This document shows positions 24,559 through 32,789 of a stretch of 64,000 bases of DNA, piece by piece. How positions within the stretch are numbered: the first letter of the stretch is position 1; each line of letters starts with the position of its first letter. A program made the position numbers and the translations under genes. The DNA comes from Williamsia muralis NBRC 105860 (lineage in GTDB: Bacteria > Actinomycetota > Actinomycetes > Mycobacteriales > Mycobacteriaceae): positions 62,001 through 126,000 of the forward strand of contig NZ_BDAP01000005.1 in the NCBI RefSeq assembly GCF_001598915.1, given 5' to 3'. A model generated the notes under the pieces. It made no database searches and was not told the origin of the DNA. It saw nothing but the letters and a program-made list of their open reading frames with translations.

Positions 24559-26238
24559 ATGAATCCAGCACCCGAGACCCCGCGCCGCACCGGCGGTGAC
24601 GTACTGGTCGAGGTGATGCGCCGGCATGGCATCACCACCGCGTTCGGTGTGATCAGCATCCACAACCTTCCGCTCGTCGAGGCCGTCGACCGGGACCTGA
24701 AATTTGTCGAGATGCGGCATGAGGCTGCCGCCGTCAATGCTGCCGATGCGTTTGCTCGTGCGTCGGGCGGTATCGGAGTCGCGTTGACCAGCACCGGAAC
24801 CGGCGCGGGTAACGCCGCAGGCTCGATGGTCGAGGCGCTGACCGCCGGTAGTCGTGTTCTGCACATCACCGGACAGATCGAGAGCGAGTACCTCGCCCCT
24901 GGGCGACCTGCCGCGAGTCGAGGGGTGATCCACGAGTTCCCGGCGCAACCGCAGATGCTCGAGGCGGTGTCAGCACACGCCTCGACCATCACCGACGCCA
25001 AGGAGGCCGACGCCGAACTCGAATCCGCGATAGCTCACATTCAGTCGGCACCGACCGGGCCGGCCAGCGTCGAATGGCCTACTGATCTGCAGTATCTCGC
25101 TTCGCCAGACCGGCAGCGACCCGCGGAGTGCTCGCCACGCGTCGTCGCGGCCGCTGACCCCGACTCTGTTGCCCGTGCCGCCGACCTCTTGGCACACGCG
25201 AAGAGCCCACTCATCTGGCTTGGCGGCGGCGCTGCCGGCGCGGGCGACGCCGTGTCCGCGTTGGCGCATCGACTCGGTGCGGGCATCTTCACCAGCAACT
25301 CGGGCCGCGGAATCGTCTCCGAGGCCGATCCCCTGGTGATCGGCAACTTCGCGACCACCCCCGCAGCCCGTGAGCTCATCGCCGATGCCGATGTCATGCT
25401 CGCGGTGGGCACACATTTTCGCTCGAATGAGACAGCCTCGTACACACTCTCGCTCCCGGCGACACTCATCCAGGTCGACGTCGAGCCCGCCACCCTCGGC
25501 CGGGTGTATCCCGCCGACGTCGCGCTCGCCGGTGATGCCCTGCGCACCGTCACCGCACTTGCCGAGGCCATCGAAAGCCCTTCCGGCACTGACGGCTGGC
25601 GAGGGCGGGTCGAGGACCTTCGTCACCGTGTTCGTGCCGACCTGTCCGACTACATCGGCGGTTACGCCGAAATCTGCGCCGCTATTCGGTCGGCCCTGCC
25701 GGCCCGCGCGGTGATCGCACGCGATGTGACCATTCCGAGCAGCCAGTGGGGCAATCGTCTCCTCCCAGTCTATGAGCGTGCCACCAACATCTTTCCCCTC
25801 GGCGGCGGTATCGGGCAGGGCCTGGCGATGGGCATCGGCGCCGCGCACGCCCGACCCGAAGTCCCCACGCTTGTCATGGTCGGCGACGGCGGACTGGCAG
25901 TCCACCTCGGCGAACTGGCATCGCTCGCCGGATCCGGAGCACATGTCATCGTGATGGTCTTCAACGACGGCGGATACGGCGTGCTTCGAAACATGCAGGA
26001 AAAGAACGGGTTCCGACGCTCCGGTGTCGATCTGCACACTCCACGCTTCGATCTGCTCGCCGCCTCGATGGACATGCCCTACCGACTCATCCAGGGTCCC
26101 GGCAGCATCGCCGACGCGCTCGCCGACGCCGTACACAGGCCAGGCCCGACGATGATCGAAGTGGACGTCACGGCACTCGACCCGACACCGGGTGCCTTTG
26201 TTCCCCCTGTCCACGTGCCGACGGAGGCCCAGTCGTGA
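24559..26238 (+). CDS. Thiamine diphosphate-dependent enzyme (acetolactate synthase/benzoylformate decarboxylase family)
   Basis: A 559-residue ThDP enzyme. The N-terminal Pyr domain has the activating Glu in FVEMRHEAAAVNAADAFAR; the middle domain has SPLIWLGGGAAGAG; the C-terminal PP domain has the GDG...N metal motif (VMVGDGGLAVHLGEL to FNDGGYGV). It probably decarboxylates or lyses a 2-oxo acid or diketone produced after ring cleavage. The usual FAD-binding pattern of acetolactate synthase is not obvious. ATG 24559 follows CAGGAGAAG. It overlaps the next gene by 4 nt. Confidence 0.88.
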   Translation: MNPAPETPRRTGGDVLVEVMRRHGITTAFGVISIHNLPLVEAVDRDLKFVEMRHEAAAVNAADAFARASGGIGVALTSTGTGAGNAAGSMVEALTAGSRVLHITGQIESEYLAPGRPAASRGVIHEFPAQPQMLEAVSAHASTITDAKEADAELESAIAHIQSAPTGPASVEWPTDLQYLASPDRQRPAECSPRVVAAADPDSVARAADLLAHAKSPLIWLGGGAAGAGDAVSALAHRLGAGIFTSNSGRGIVSEADPLVIGNFATTPAARELIADADVMLAVGTHFRSNETASYTLSLPATLIQVDVEPATLGRVYPADVALAGDALRTVTALAEAIESPSGTDGWRGRVEDLRHRVRADLSDYIGGYAEICAAIRSALPARAVIARDVTIPSSQWGNRLLPVYERATNIFPLGGGIGQGLAMGIGAAHARPEVPTLVMVGDGGLAVHLGELASLAGSGAHVIVMVFNDGGYGVLRNMQEKNGFRRSGVDLHTPRFDLLAASMDMPYRLIQGPGSIADALADAVHRPGPTMIEVDVTALDPTPGAFVPPVHVPTEAQS

Positions 26239-26690
26239 ACGCCTGCACGCTGTGGTGGGACGACGGGGCCCTGGCTGCGGTGGAGGCCGGCGAACGGACA
26301 CATGTGTTCGCGGCAGGTGCCGATGCCGTCAAGGCAGTCCGGCTCGCCATCCGGTGTCCCGACGTCGTGCTGAGCCTCGTTCTGGCTGATCCTGTTACGC
26401 CGGAGGAAGATTCGTCCTCCTTGCTCCCGCGGGTATCGGTTCCCACACTCGTCGTCGCATCGGCACCGCACCCTGATACCGATCTGACGGCCGCCCAACT
26501 CTTCGCGGGCGACATCGACAACGCGGTGTTTGTGGTCGTGGACGGATCTGCCCAACCGGTCCACACCGCGAGTCGTTCGTCGTTCACAGAGTGGAGTTCG
26601 TCTTTCGTCGCCATCGCCGAAGGACTGGCCGCCCGCGAAGGCAGGCTCCCCATCCCACCAACCCCCCTCGTCGAAGGAGTCCTCCGATGA
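26235..26690 (+). CDS. Degenerate alpha/beta-hydrolase-like protein
   Basis: A 151-residue protein. HVFAAGADAVKAVRLAIRCP aligns with a nucleophile elbow but has Asp/Ala where GxSxG is expected. VLSLVLADP and VSVPTLVVAS resemble core strands of the fold. It is about half the normal length and lacks the lid. Translationally coupled on both sides (ATGA overlaps), so it is likely expressed and may be a non-catalytic or binding subunit. Function unknown. Confidence 0.65.
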   Translation: MNACTLWWDDGALAAVEAGERTHVFAAGADAVKAVRLAIRCPDVVLSLVLADPVTPEEDSSSLLPRVSVPTLVVASAPHPDTDLTAAQLFAGDIDNAVFVVVDGSAQPVHTASRSSFTEWSSSFVAIAEGLAAREGRLPIPPTPLVEGVLR

Positions 26691-26920
26691 CAACTCGCAC
26701 AGCCCGCGAGCCCTATCTCGAAGTCCACCAAACCCACCCGGAGCCGATCACGCCCTACGAGACCAAGCTCGCGGGCTCTATCTCAGAGGTGTTCACCGGC
26801 GGCGCAACAACTCTCGCCGAGGTCGTCGCGGGTCTCAATGACCTGGGACTCCACAGTCCCGGCGGCGATCGGTGGACCGACGACAGCTTCCGCGCCGAGA
26901 TGCGCAGATTGGGAAAGTGA
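26687..26920 (+). CDS. Small recombinase-like helix-turn-helix protein
   Basis: A 77-residue protein beginning MTTRTAREPYLEVHQ. Its C-terminal half, TTLAEVVAGLNDLGLHSPGG followed by RWTDDSFRAEMRRL, resembles the DNA-binding tail of large serine recombinases (LN..G..T..G..W). Tiny proteins of this kind lie beside Rieske oxygenase genes elsewhere; their role is not established. ATGA overlap upstream and only 1 nt before the oxygenase gene suggest strict co-expression with it. Confidence 0.7.
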   Translation: MTTRTAREPYLEVHQTHPEPITPYETKLAGSISEVFTGGATTLAEVVAGLNDLGLHSPGGDRWTDDSFRAEMRRLGK

Positions 26921-26921
26921 T

Positions 26922-28013
26922 ATGACCACCGAAACAGTCAGCAATACAAGACAAACCGCCCGAAATCGCGGCCCCACTTTCGCTGTGGGGACACGACGAC
27001 ACCTCGATGCCGACGAGATCGCGGCAACGGGTCTGCGCGATCGGTGGTACCCGATCCTCCCCTCGCACATGGTCGAGCCAGGTGCGATGGTGCCGGTTCG
27101 CCGGCTCGAGGTGGACTGGGTGCTGTTCCGCGACGCGCAAGGCGTCGTCCACATGCTCGAAGATCGGTGCCCTCATCGCAGCGCCCCGCTGTCGGTCGGA
27201 CAACACCTCGGCGACCGGATCGCCTGCCTCTACCACGGGGTCCAGGTGGACGGCAGCGGCACTGTCGTCTCGGTTCCCGGCATGCCGGGATGTGCTCTCG
27301 AAGGTCGGCGAGCAACCGTGTCACTGAGCGTGGTCGAAGCGGCCGACACGATCTTTGCGTACGTGCCTCTCACCGCAGAATCCGTGCCGACACCGTTTGT
27401 GCTCCCCGACCGCCTCGCCGACCCCGAGGTGTCGTGGTTCCCCAACTACGCCGAGTGGGCCGGTCCTTGGCGGTTCTACATGGACAACGTGCTCGACCCG
27501 ATGCACGGCGCGTTCCTTCACCGCAATTCGCACTCGATGTTCGGCGGCGACATCTCGGCCCGGTTCCGTATCCGCGAGACCGACCGTGGGTTCTTCTTCG
27601 AGAAGACCGATCAACGCGGCGTGAATTTCGACTGGGTCGAATTCGTCCGGGGATCCATGGATTTTGTTGATCTCGAAATCCCTTACGGCCCAGCGGCCGG
27701 CCCCGGCGGCGTGTTCGGCATCGTCGGTATGAGCACCCCGATCGACCGCGAGACGTCCGCGATCTTCCACTGGCGCACCCGGCGGGTGAGCGGCTGGGAA
27801 CGTGAGACCTGGCGGTTCCTCTACCGGACGCGACTCGAAGAGAAGCACTGGGAGGTCCTCGAACAAGACCGGGCAGTCCTCGAAGCCCTCGCCGGTGACG
27901 CAGACCGCGAAGAGCACCTGTATCAGCACGATCTGGGGGTATCCCGCATCCGGCGGTTGTACCGCGCCGACGCCGTCGCGCAGGCCAAAGTTCTCGCGGC
28001 GGCGAACGCCTGA
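26922..28013 (+). CDS. Rieske non-heme iron oxygenase, catalytic subunit
   Basis: A 363-residue oxygenase alpha subunit. The Rieske 2Fe-2S centre uses CPHRSAPL (about 83) and CLYHG (about 102). The mononuclear iron site uses DNVLDPMHGAFLHRNSH (about 191-207) and the later acid in EQDRAVLEAL. Length and the lack of a beta subunit gene fit the phthalate/vanillate-type (O-demethylase or monooxygenase) group more than the benzene-type dioxygenases. Electrons should come from the reductase at 20212-21165. ATG 26922 gives MTTETVSNT. The stop overlaps the next start (TGATG). Confidence 0.92.
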   Translation: MTTETVSNTRQTARNRGPTFAVGTRRHLDADEIAATGLRDRWYPILPSHMVEPGAMVPVRRLEVDWVLFRDAQGVVHMLEDRCPHRSAPLSVGQHLGDRIACLYHGVQVDGSGTVVSVPGMPGCALEGRRATVSLSVVEAADTIFAYVPLTAESVPTPFVLPDRLADPEVSWFPNYAEWAGPWRFYMDNVLDPMHGAFLHRNSHSMFGGDISARFRIRETDRGFFFEKTDQRGVNFDWVEFVRGSMDFVDLEIPYGPAAGPGGVFGIVGMSTPIDRETSAIFHWRTRRVSGWERETWRFLYRTRLEEKHWEVLEQDRAVLEALAGDADREEHLYQHDLGVSRIRRLYRADAVAQAKVLAAANA

Positions 28014-28345
28014 TGAGCGATGCCACCATGATGCTGACGATCTTCCTGCGCCACGACCAGGGTCAAAATCTGGACCAGCTGCAGGCTCGTCTCGACGAGA
28101 ACGACTGGTGGCATGAGTTCCCCCCGGAGGGTTGCGAGGTGGTCTCCTGGGTTGTTGCGATGGGTATCGGACAAATCGTGACGCTCCGGCTGGCTCCTGA
28201 CCGTCTGCCCGCTGTGAACGTCGAACTCGAACGACGGGCCTGGGGCACGTTCCGGACAGACTTCTACCCCACCTACGACTTCCGCGAGGTGCGCGCCCGC
28301 CTCACAGAGGAGTCCGATGCGCGCCGCGAGGTGTCGGGCCGATGA
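28013..28345 (+). CDS. Conserved small protein next to Rieske oxygenase, unknown function
   Basis: A 110-residue soluble protein beginning MSDATMMLTIFLRHDQGQNL. It has a ferredoxin-like ring of short strands and helices (LTIFLRH, CEVVSWVVAMGIGQIVTLRL) that recalls dimeric muconolactone-isomerase/YCII-like folds. I do not recognise a family. It overlaps the oxygenase by 1 nt and the RidA gene by 4 nt, so it is a fixed part of the operon, perhaps an isomerase or carrier. Confidence 0.7.
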   Translation: MSDATMMLTIFLRHDQGQNLDQLQARLDENDWWHEFPPEGCEVVSWVVAMGIGQIVTLRLAPDRLPAVNVELERRAWGTFRTDFYPTYDFREVRARLTEESDARREVSGR

Positions 28346-28734
28346 CCTCGGTCGGTCACCCCGGCGTCCCGGAACCGCCACGGCCGGGCATGTTCAGCAA
28401 TGCCCGGGTCGTCGGAGGTCAGTTCTTCCTGTCCGGAATGCACGCGGGTACCCCACACGGACCTGTCGGCGGCGACGACACCTACGCGCAGGCAGTCGAG
28501 GCCTTCCGGCGGACCCGGGCACTTGCTGAAGCGTGCGGTGCGGGGATCGACGACATCGTCACCCTGCGCATCTACGTCACCGACATCGCGGAGAAGGCAG
28601 CGGTCGGTCGCGCCCGAAGTGCCGCCTTCTCCGCACCTCTGCCCTGCTCGACACTGGTCGAAGTGTCGGCGCTGGTGGAACCCGGCCTCACCGTCGAGGT
28701 CGAAGCCCAAGGCTTTCTCCCGAACGTCCGATAG
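28342..28734 (+). CDS. RidA family protein, catalytic arginine not conserved
   Basis: A 130-residue RidA homologue (FFLSGMHAGTPHGPVGG, IDDIVTLRIYVTD, LPCSTLVEVSALV). Where canonical RidA and the first copy in this operon have Arg before the V-E-V strand (ARSFVEV), this one reads CSTLVEV. It may therefore act on another substrate or bind without deamination, as in the non-canonical Rid subgroups. Coupled by ATGA to the preceding gene. Confidence 0.85.
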   Translation: MTSVGHPGVPEPPRPGMFSNARVVGGQFFLSGMHAGTPHGPVGGDDTYAQAVEAFRRTRALAEACGAGIDDIVTLRIYVTDIAEKAAVGRARSAAFSAPLPCSTLVEVSALVEPGLTVEVEAQGFLPNVR

Positions 28735-28794
28735 CCGGACGACTAACATCAGCCGAACCGGCGCTCACGCGCCGACAACCACAAGGACGCCATC

Positions 28795-30060
28795 ATGAGC
28801 GGACCGACCATGACCCAGCCGGCCACCACAGCCGAGATCTCCAGACCGAACTGGCCTGTGCTCGCTCTCGCATTCATCGCCGTCGTACTCGACGGCTACG
28901 ACACCATTGCGCTCGGGTTGTCGGTACCCGCCCTGGCCGACGACTGGGACGTGCCCACCTCACACTTCACCCCGGCGCTATCCCTGACCAGCCTCGGAGT
29001 CGCGTTGGGCTACATAGCGGTCGGGCGGCTGACAGCGCGCTTCGGTTGCCGCAACGTCATCCTCGCCGCCGTCGTCGCATTCACCATCGGATCATTCCTT
29101 ACCGCTTGGAGTGGATCCATCATCGAGCTCAGCGCGCTCCGGTTGATCACCGGGTTCGGACTCGGCGCAGTGATGCCCGCGGCCGTTGCCCAGGCCACCG
29201 CACTGAACCCGGCGCGTCATCGTCAGTCGATAGCGGTGTTCGTCACCACGGGCATCTCACTCGGTGCGCTCATCGCCGGACTCGTGGGCTCCCAGATCGT
29301 CGGCGCATTCGGGTGGGAATGGGTCTTCATCCTCGGCGCCGCGGCATCGACGCTGCTGCTTCCTTTCCTGTGGCGATGGCTTCCCGACGAACGAGGCATG
29401 ACAGGTCTCACCGTGGCATCGCCTCATGCCAAACACGGCGCATCGGTCGCCCGCCTTTTCGAGCCCGGGGTGCGGACTCGCACGATTTTGCTGTGGGTCT
29501 TCGCATTCCTGGTGTTCTCGGTCTTTTACATCTTCTCCTCGTGGCTGCCGACGCTGTTGACCAGCTACGGCTTCACCAAGGGACTCGCCCCACTCGGATC
29601 AGCGGCGCTGGGAGTCGGCAGCATCATCGGAGCAGGCGTATTGATCTTGGCGGCCAGGCGATTTCGGATGACCTCGGTTCTCGCGGGCACCACGGCGGTC
29701 GCGATCGTCTTTCTGGTCCTGTCTGCGTTCCTGGGCGCAGACAAGGCTCTCCTGCTGCTGGTGTTCGGCGGGGTGGGCCTCGGTCTACAGGCCGGCATGA
29801 TCGGGCAAGCCGCCGTGGCCGTGTCGTTGTACCCGCAGGCCACCGCGGCAACCGGCGTCGGCTGGGCGAGTTCGATGGGGCGATTGGGATCAGTCGTCGG
29901 ACCCATCGTCGGCGGAGCGCTCATCGGGCTCGGTGTATCCACCAGCTGGATCGTTCTCATTGCCTGCCTACCCGTGGCGGCTGCGCTGGTGGTCGTTCTG
30001 GCGCTCGGCAAGGTTCAGTCGCGCTACTCCGACGGTGTCACGGGCCAGGCTGGTCAGTGA
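28795..30060 (+). CDS. MFS transporter, aromatic acid:H+ symporter type
   Basis: A 421-residue, 12-helix MFS protein. The first helix carries the DGYD motif (VVLDGYDTIALGLSVPAL) typical of the AAHS (PcaK/BenK) group, followed by the loop GRLTARFGCRNVI. It probably imports the substrate of the operon; this is the main hint that the compound is an aromatic or similar organic acid. It ends the operon, 60 nt after the RidA gene, and faces the convergent ArsR gene. Confidence 0.9.
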   Translation: MSGPTMTQPATTAEISRPNWPVLALAFIAVVLDGYDTIALGLSVPALADDWDVPTSHFTPALSLTSLGVALGYIAVGRLTARFGCRNVILAAVVAFTIGSFLTAWSGSIIELSALRLITGFGLGAVMPAAVAQATALNPARHRQSIAVFVTTGISLGALIAGLVGSQIVGAFGWEWVFILGAAASTLLLPFLWRWLPDERGMTGLTVASPHAKHGASVARLFEPGVRTRTILLWVFAFLVFSVFYIFSSWLPTLLTSYGFTKGLAPLGSAALGVGSIIGAGVLILAARRFRMTSVLAGTTAVAIVFLVLSAFLGADKALLLLVFGGVGLGLQAGMIGQAAVAVSLYPQATAATGVGWASSMGRLGSVVGPIVGGALIGLGVSTSWIVLIACLPVAAALVVVLALGKVQSRYSDGVTGQAGQ

Positions 30061-30201
30061 CTTCCGACGACACACGCCGTCACAACCAGTGAAGACCGGC
30101 GCGGTTAAGAGTCGCGAAACGTGCTCTGAGGCAACTAATTTCCGCAATCTCCCGATGCTAGAGATGCGATCGTTATCCGCCGTCGCTCGCACACGGGCCG
30201 A

Positions 30202-30549
30202 TCAGGACGCCCCAGCCAGCATCGCGCCAAGCCGGGACATGGCGTCCTCGTCCCGCTTGTAGTGGGTCCATTTGCCGATCCGCGTGGACTGCACGAGGCC
30301 GGCACGCTCCAGGGTCGCCATGTAGGACGAGATGGTCGACTGAGCCAGCCCCGATTTCGCTTGCAGATGACTGACGCAGACTCCGAACTCTTGCCGGTCG
30401 GCGATCGGTTCCCACTGAGCGAACTCGCCGTCGGGGTCGCCAAGCCAGTTCATGATCTGCAATCTGGCGGGGTTTGCCAGGGCCTTCAGAGCCTCGACTG
30501 CGTCATCGAGGTCGCCCGGACCGTCGGCGGTGTTGCGTTGACGTGCCAC
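30202..30549 (-). CDS. ArsR-family transcriptional regulator
   Basis: A 115-residue winged-helix repressor: VEALKALANPARLQIMNWL, then VSHLQAKSGLAQSTISSYMA and wing STRIGKWTHYKRDE. No clear metal-binding CVC motif, so a non-metal inducer is likely. GTG 30549 is preferred because GGGGAGG lies 5 nt upstream; an earlier GTG at 30555 overlaps that site. It is divergent from the NmrA-like gene and probably controls it through the operator at 30622-30645. Confidence 0.88.
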   Translation of the reverse strand: MARQRNTADGPGDLDDAVEALKALANPARLQIMNWLGDPDGEFAQWEPIADRQEFGVCVSHLQAKSGLAQSTISSYMATLERAGLVQSTRIGKWTHYKRDEDAMSRLGAMLAGAS

Positions 30550-30570
30550 GTTCACCTCCCCTCACTCAAG

Positions 30571-30645
30571 ACATATCACTGTATCTCGATGTGACAGGTT
30601 CAGCACCTAGTCAACACATTGACATATCGAGGTATTACGATATGT
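30571..30645. promoter_or_regulatory. Operator region between arsR-type and NmrA-like genes
   Basis: ACATATCG-AGGTATTA-CGATATGT (30622-30645) is a perfect 8-bp inverted repeat. A related half-site, ACATATCACTGTATC, starts at 30571. Both lie between the divergent genes, fitting an ArsR dimer that controls both. Confidence 0.55.
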
Positions 30646-30724
30646 TTCGGGCGGCCAAGTGAACTGCTGCGGCTCCGTCCTCAACAGGTTGCGGAGAGTC
30701 CGGCCGAAACGAATGGAGCGTGTT

Positions 30725-31678
30725 GTGTCAGATACGAGTAAGCCACTGATCGTTGTCGCGGGAGCAACCAGCAAGCAAGGCAGAAGCGTCACCACTTCCC
30801 TGCTCGGCAGTGGCAAGTTCCGGGTGCGCGCCCTGACGCGAGACACCGCCTCGGCCCAGGCCCGGCACTTGGCGGCGTTGGGCGCCGAGATCAGCACCGG
30901 CGCCCTGACTCCGGATCATTGGCGTGGGTTCGAAGATGCGTTTCGCTCGGCACAAGGAGCGTTCCTCATGATGCCATCGGTCGCGCCGCCGTCAACCGAG
31001 GAGTTCATCCTCGGCTGCCGGCTCGCCGAGGCAGCGGTCGAAGCCGGTGTGGAGCATCTCGTCTTCAGCACCCTCGAGAATGTCGAACAACGAACAGGCG
31101 GAACCAAATACGCTCCGCACTTCACCGACAAAGCCCGCGTCGCTGACCACATCCGCACCCTGCCCGTGGCGCACACCTTTGTCATGCTGTCGTTCATCTA
31201 CACCAACGTCCTGGAGTACTACCCACCTCGCATCGAGGGCGACACGACGTTGATACCCTTCTATCTGCCCGAGGACTTTCGCGCCCCGTTCGTGGATCCG
31301 ACCACTGCCACCGGACCAGCTGTGCTCGAGGTGTTCTCAAACCCCGACCCCTACCTGGGTGCATCCCTGCCGATCATTGGCGAGTTCATCTCCCCTGGCG
31401 AGATGGTCGACGCCTTCTCCCGCGTCACCGGCCTGAAAGCCGAGTATCGCAGTGCCTACTCACGAGACGGATTACTCACCTACTTTCCGGAGTTGGGCGA
31501 AAACTCCCTCTTGGTGGACGAAGTACTCGGTATGGCCGAGTACGCGGTGCAGTTCGGCTACTTCGGCTACGACCGCGACATGCGCTGGAGCCGAACCATT
31601 GATCCCGAAACTCTGAGCTGGGAACGATTTCTGAGCGTTACCAAGTGGCGTGGTGGTCGGGTGTCCTTCGCCGGCTGA
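30725..31678 (+). CDS. NmrA-like NAD(P)-binding protein
   Basis: A 317-residue atypical SDR of the NmrA/HSCARG type: VVAGATSKQGRSVTTSLLGS is the dinucleotide loop, followed by VRALTRD and LVFSTLENVEQ. Such proteins act as redox sensors or as quinone/isoflavone-type reductases. GTG 30725 (MSDTSKPLIVVAGA) has GGAG 6 nt upstream and is preferred to ATG 30713. Divergent from an ArsR repressor, so probably inducible. It belongs to no wider operon. Confidence 0.85.
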   Translation: MSDTSKPLIVVAGATSKQGRSVTTSLLGSGKFRVRALTRDTASAQARHLAALGAEISTGALTPDHWRGFEDAFRSAQGAFLMMPSVAPPSTEEFILGCRLAEAAVEAGVEHLVFSTLENVEQRTGGTKYAPHFTDKARVADHIRTLPVAHTFVMLSFIYTNVLEYYPPRIEGDTTLIPFYLPEDFRAPFVDPTTATGPAVLEVFSNPDPYLGASLPIIGEFISPGEMVDAFSRVTGLKAEYRSAYSRDGLLTYFPELGENSLLVDEVLGMAEYAVQFGYFGYDRDMRWSRTIDPETLSWERFLSVTKWRGGRVSFAG

Positions 31679-31710
31679 GTGGTGCGGTTTCAGGCTCCGA
31701 GGACGGGCGT

Positions 31711-32340
31711 TCAGCATTCACCGTCGGTGATCTCCTCAGGGAGTTCGCCGATCATGTCGATGCCGGACCCGTTCCACCGGTAGGCGACGTTCACCTCGCC
31801 CTGCGGGGCGGCATTGGGTTCGTCGGCGACAATGTAGCGGTACCGAACGTCGATCTGATCGTCGGCCGCGCCAGTGATCATCTGGTAGCTCAGGTTGCAG
31901 GCGGTACCGGTACCGAGAAAGTCGCCGCCACGGAAGAGCAACAGCTGATTCGGCGACGAGCCCGTACCACCCTGGGTATGAAGGGCCACGAAAACCAGCA
32001 ACGAACAAGTGCCGGCGTTGCTCTCGCCCCTCACCCAATTCACACCTGGCATCGGGGGCGCGATCTGCGCGATTGCATCATCGATCATCGTCGCATCGAC
32101 CTGTGACCCGCAGGGCGCTTCCTCCACATCAGACTCGGTCGCCGGCACGTCCATTGCGGCCGGCGGCGGAGAGGTGATGGCAGGGTCTGCGGTGCGTGTC
32201 TCGGTCAACGTGGTCGTGACGGGGGCAGAGCTTTCCGTAGTGTCGTCTGCACATCCCGTCATGAGCGCCACAGCCGCGAAGGCGGTGAGCGCCGTACCGG
32301 CTGCTGACTTCGAAATCCGAGCACTGACAATACTTTTCAT
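31711..32340 (-). CDS. LppP/LprE-type lipoprotein
   Basis: A 209-residue exported lipoprotein. Signal peptide with lipobox region AAVALMTGCADD (Cys about 30), then a Thr/Pro-rich linker and a C-terminal domain with cysteines in EEAPCGSQVD, AGTCSLLVF and TACNLSYQ, and WVRGESNAGTCSLL, as in actinobacterial LppP/LprE proteins. It sits on the outer face of the membrane; function unknown. Convergent with the NmrA-like gene and divergent from the ABC exporter operon. Confidence 0.85.
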   Translation of the reverse strand: MKSIVSARISKSAAGTALTAFAAVALMTGCADDTTESSAPVTTTLTETRTADPAITSPPPAAMDVPATESDVEEAPCGSQVDATMIDDAIAQIAPPMPGVNWVRGESNAGTCSLLVFVALHTQGGTGSSPNQLLLFRGGDFLGTGTACNLSYQMITGAADDQIDVRYRYIVADEPNAAPQGEVNVAYRWNGSGIDMIGELPEEITDGEC

Positions 32341-32678
32341 TGAGCAGATCCTTTCGTTGCCGACCCACTCCTACCGTCGCAATCAGCGTCGAAAGAGTTA
32401 GTCACGGAAAGGTGTCGATGACCGGCGGCCGGCGTCGTTGCAGCTCAGGGAGGGCGGCGTCGGCCGGCCGAACGACAGTCAGACAGGGGCTGTCGTCGAG
32501 GTCAGAACTCACAGCAGGGATATACCCGGCGGAGACCGGGACCCGATCACCGCTGTGGCATCGCGATCAGGCGTCCAGGGTTGGAGCACGCTTGACCTTG
32601 ACGCTGGGTCAACCATTCATCCTTACTTCCACGAGCTGCTGCCCGACCAGCGGGACAGCTTCACTGGAGAGGTAGTAA
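32341..32678. other. Leader/promoter region of ABC exporter operon
   Basis: Between divergent genes. It contains the MerR-type operator-promoter at 32592-32623. An open frame continues upstream of the ATPase through this region, but it lacks ABC homology and a ribosome site, so I read it as non-coding. Confidence 0.5.
32592..32623 (+). promoter_or_regulatory. MerR-type operator-promoter
   Basis: TTGACC-TTGACGCTG-GGTCAA (32592-32612) is a perfect 6-bp inverted repeat whose left arm is a -35 element. A weak -10 (CATCCT, 32618-32623) would lie about 20 bp away, the long spacing that MerR activators correct by twisting DNA. The MerR gene at 34379 ends the operon. Confidence 0.55.
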
Positions 32679-32789
32679 ATGACTGGAGAAGTGATGAAGA
32701 ACGATCGTGGTGGGCCATCCGCGACCCGTGCCGGGGTGGTCTCGGCGCGCGATACCGTGGCGGCACTTACTTTGTGGACACACCCGTGA
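32679..32789 (+). CDS. Small leader ORF (36 aa) coupled to the ABC ATPase
   Basis: ATG 32679 lies 6 nt after GGAGAGG (32666-32672), the best ribosome site in the region. The peptide starts MTGEVMKNDRGG and ends LWTHP. Its TGA (32787-32789) overlaps the GTG (32786) of the ATPase in GTGA, and the ATPase start lacks a good site of its own. This suggests translational coupling. The peptide has no recognised domain. Confidence 0.45.
   Translation: MTGEVMKNDRGGPSATRAGVVSARDTVAALTLWTHP

Noticed and set aside
24970-26301. 443-codon minus-strand frame over the ThDP enzyme
   Set aside because: Antisense shadow; ThDP motifs are clear on the plus strand.
28533-30092. 519-codon frame overlapping RidA and the MFS transporter
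   Set aside because: Arg/His-rich shadow of real genes without hydrophobic segments or motifs.
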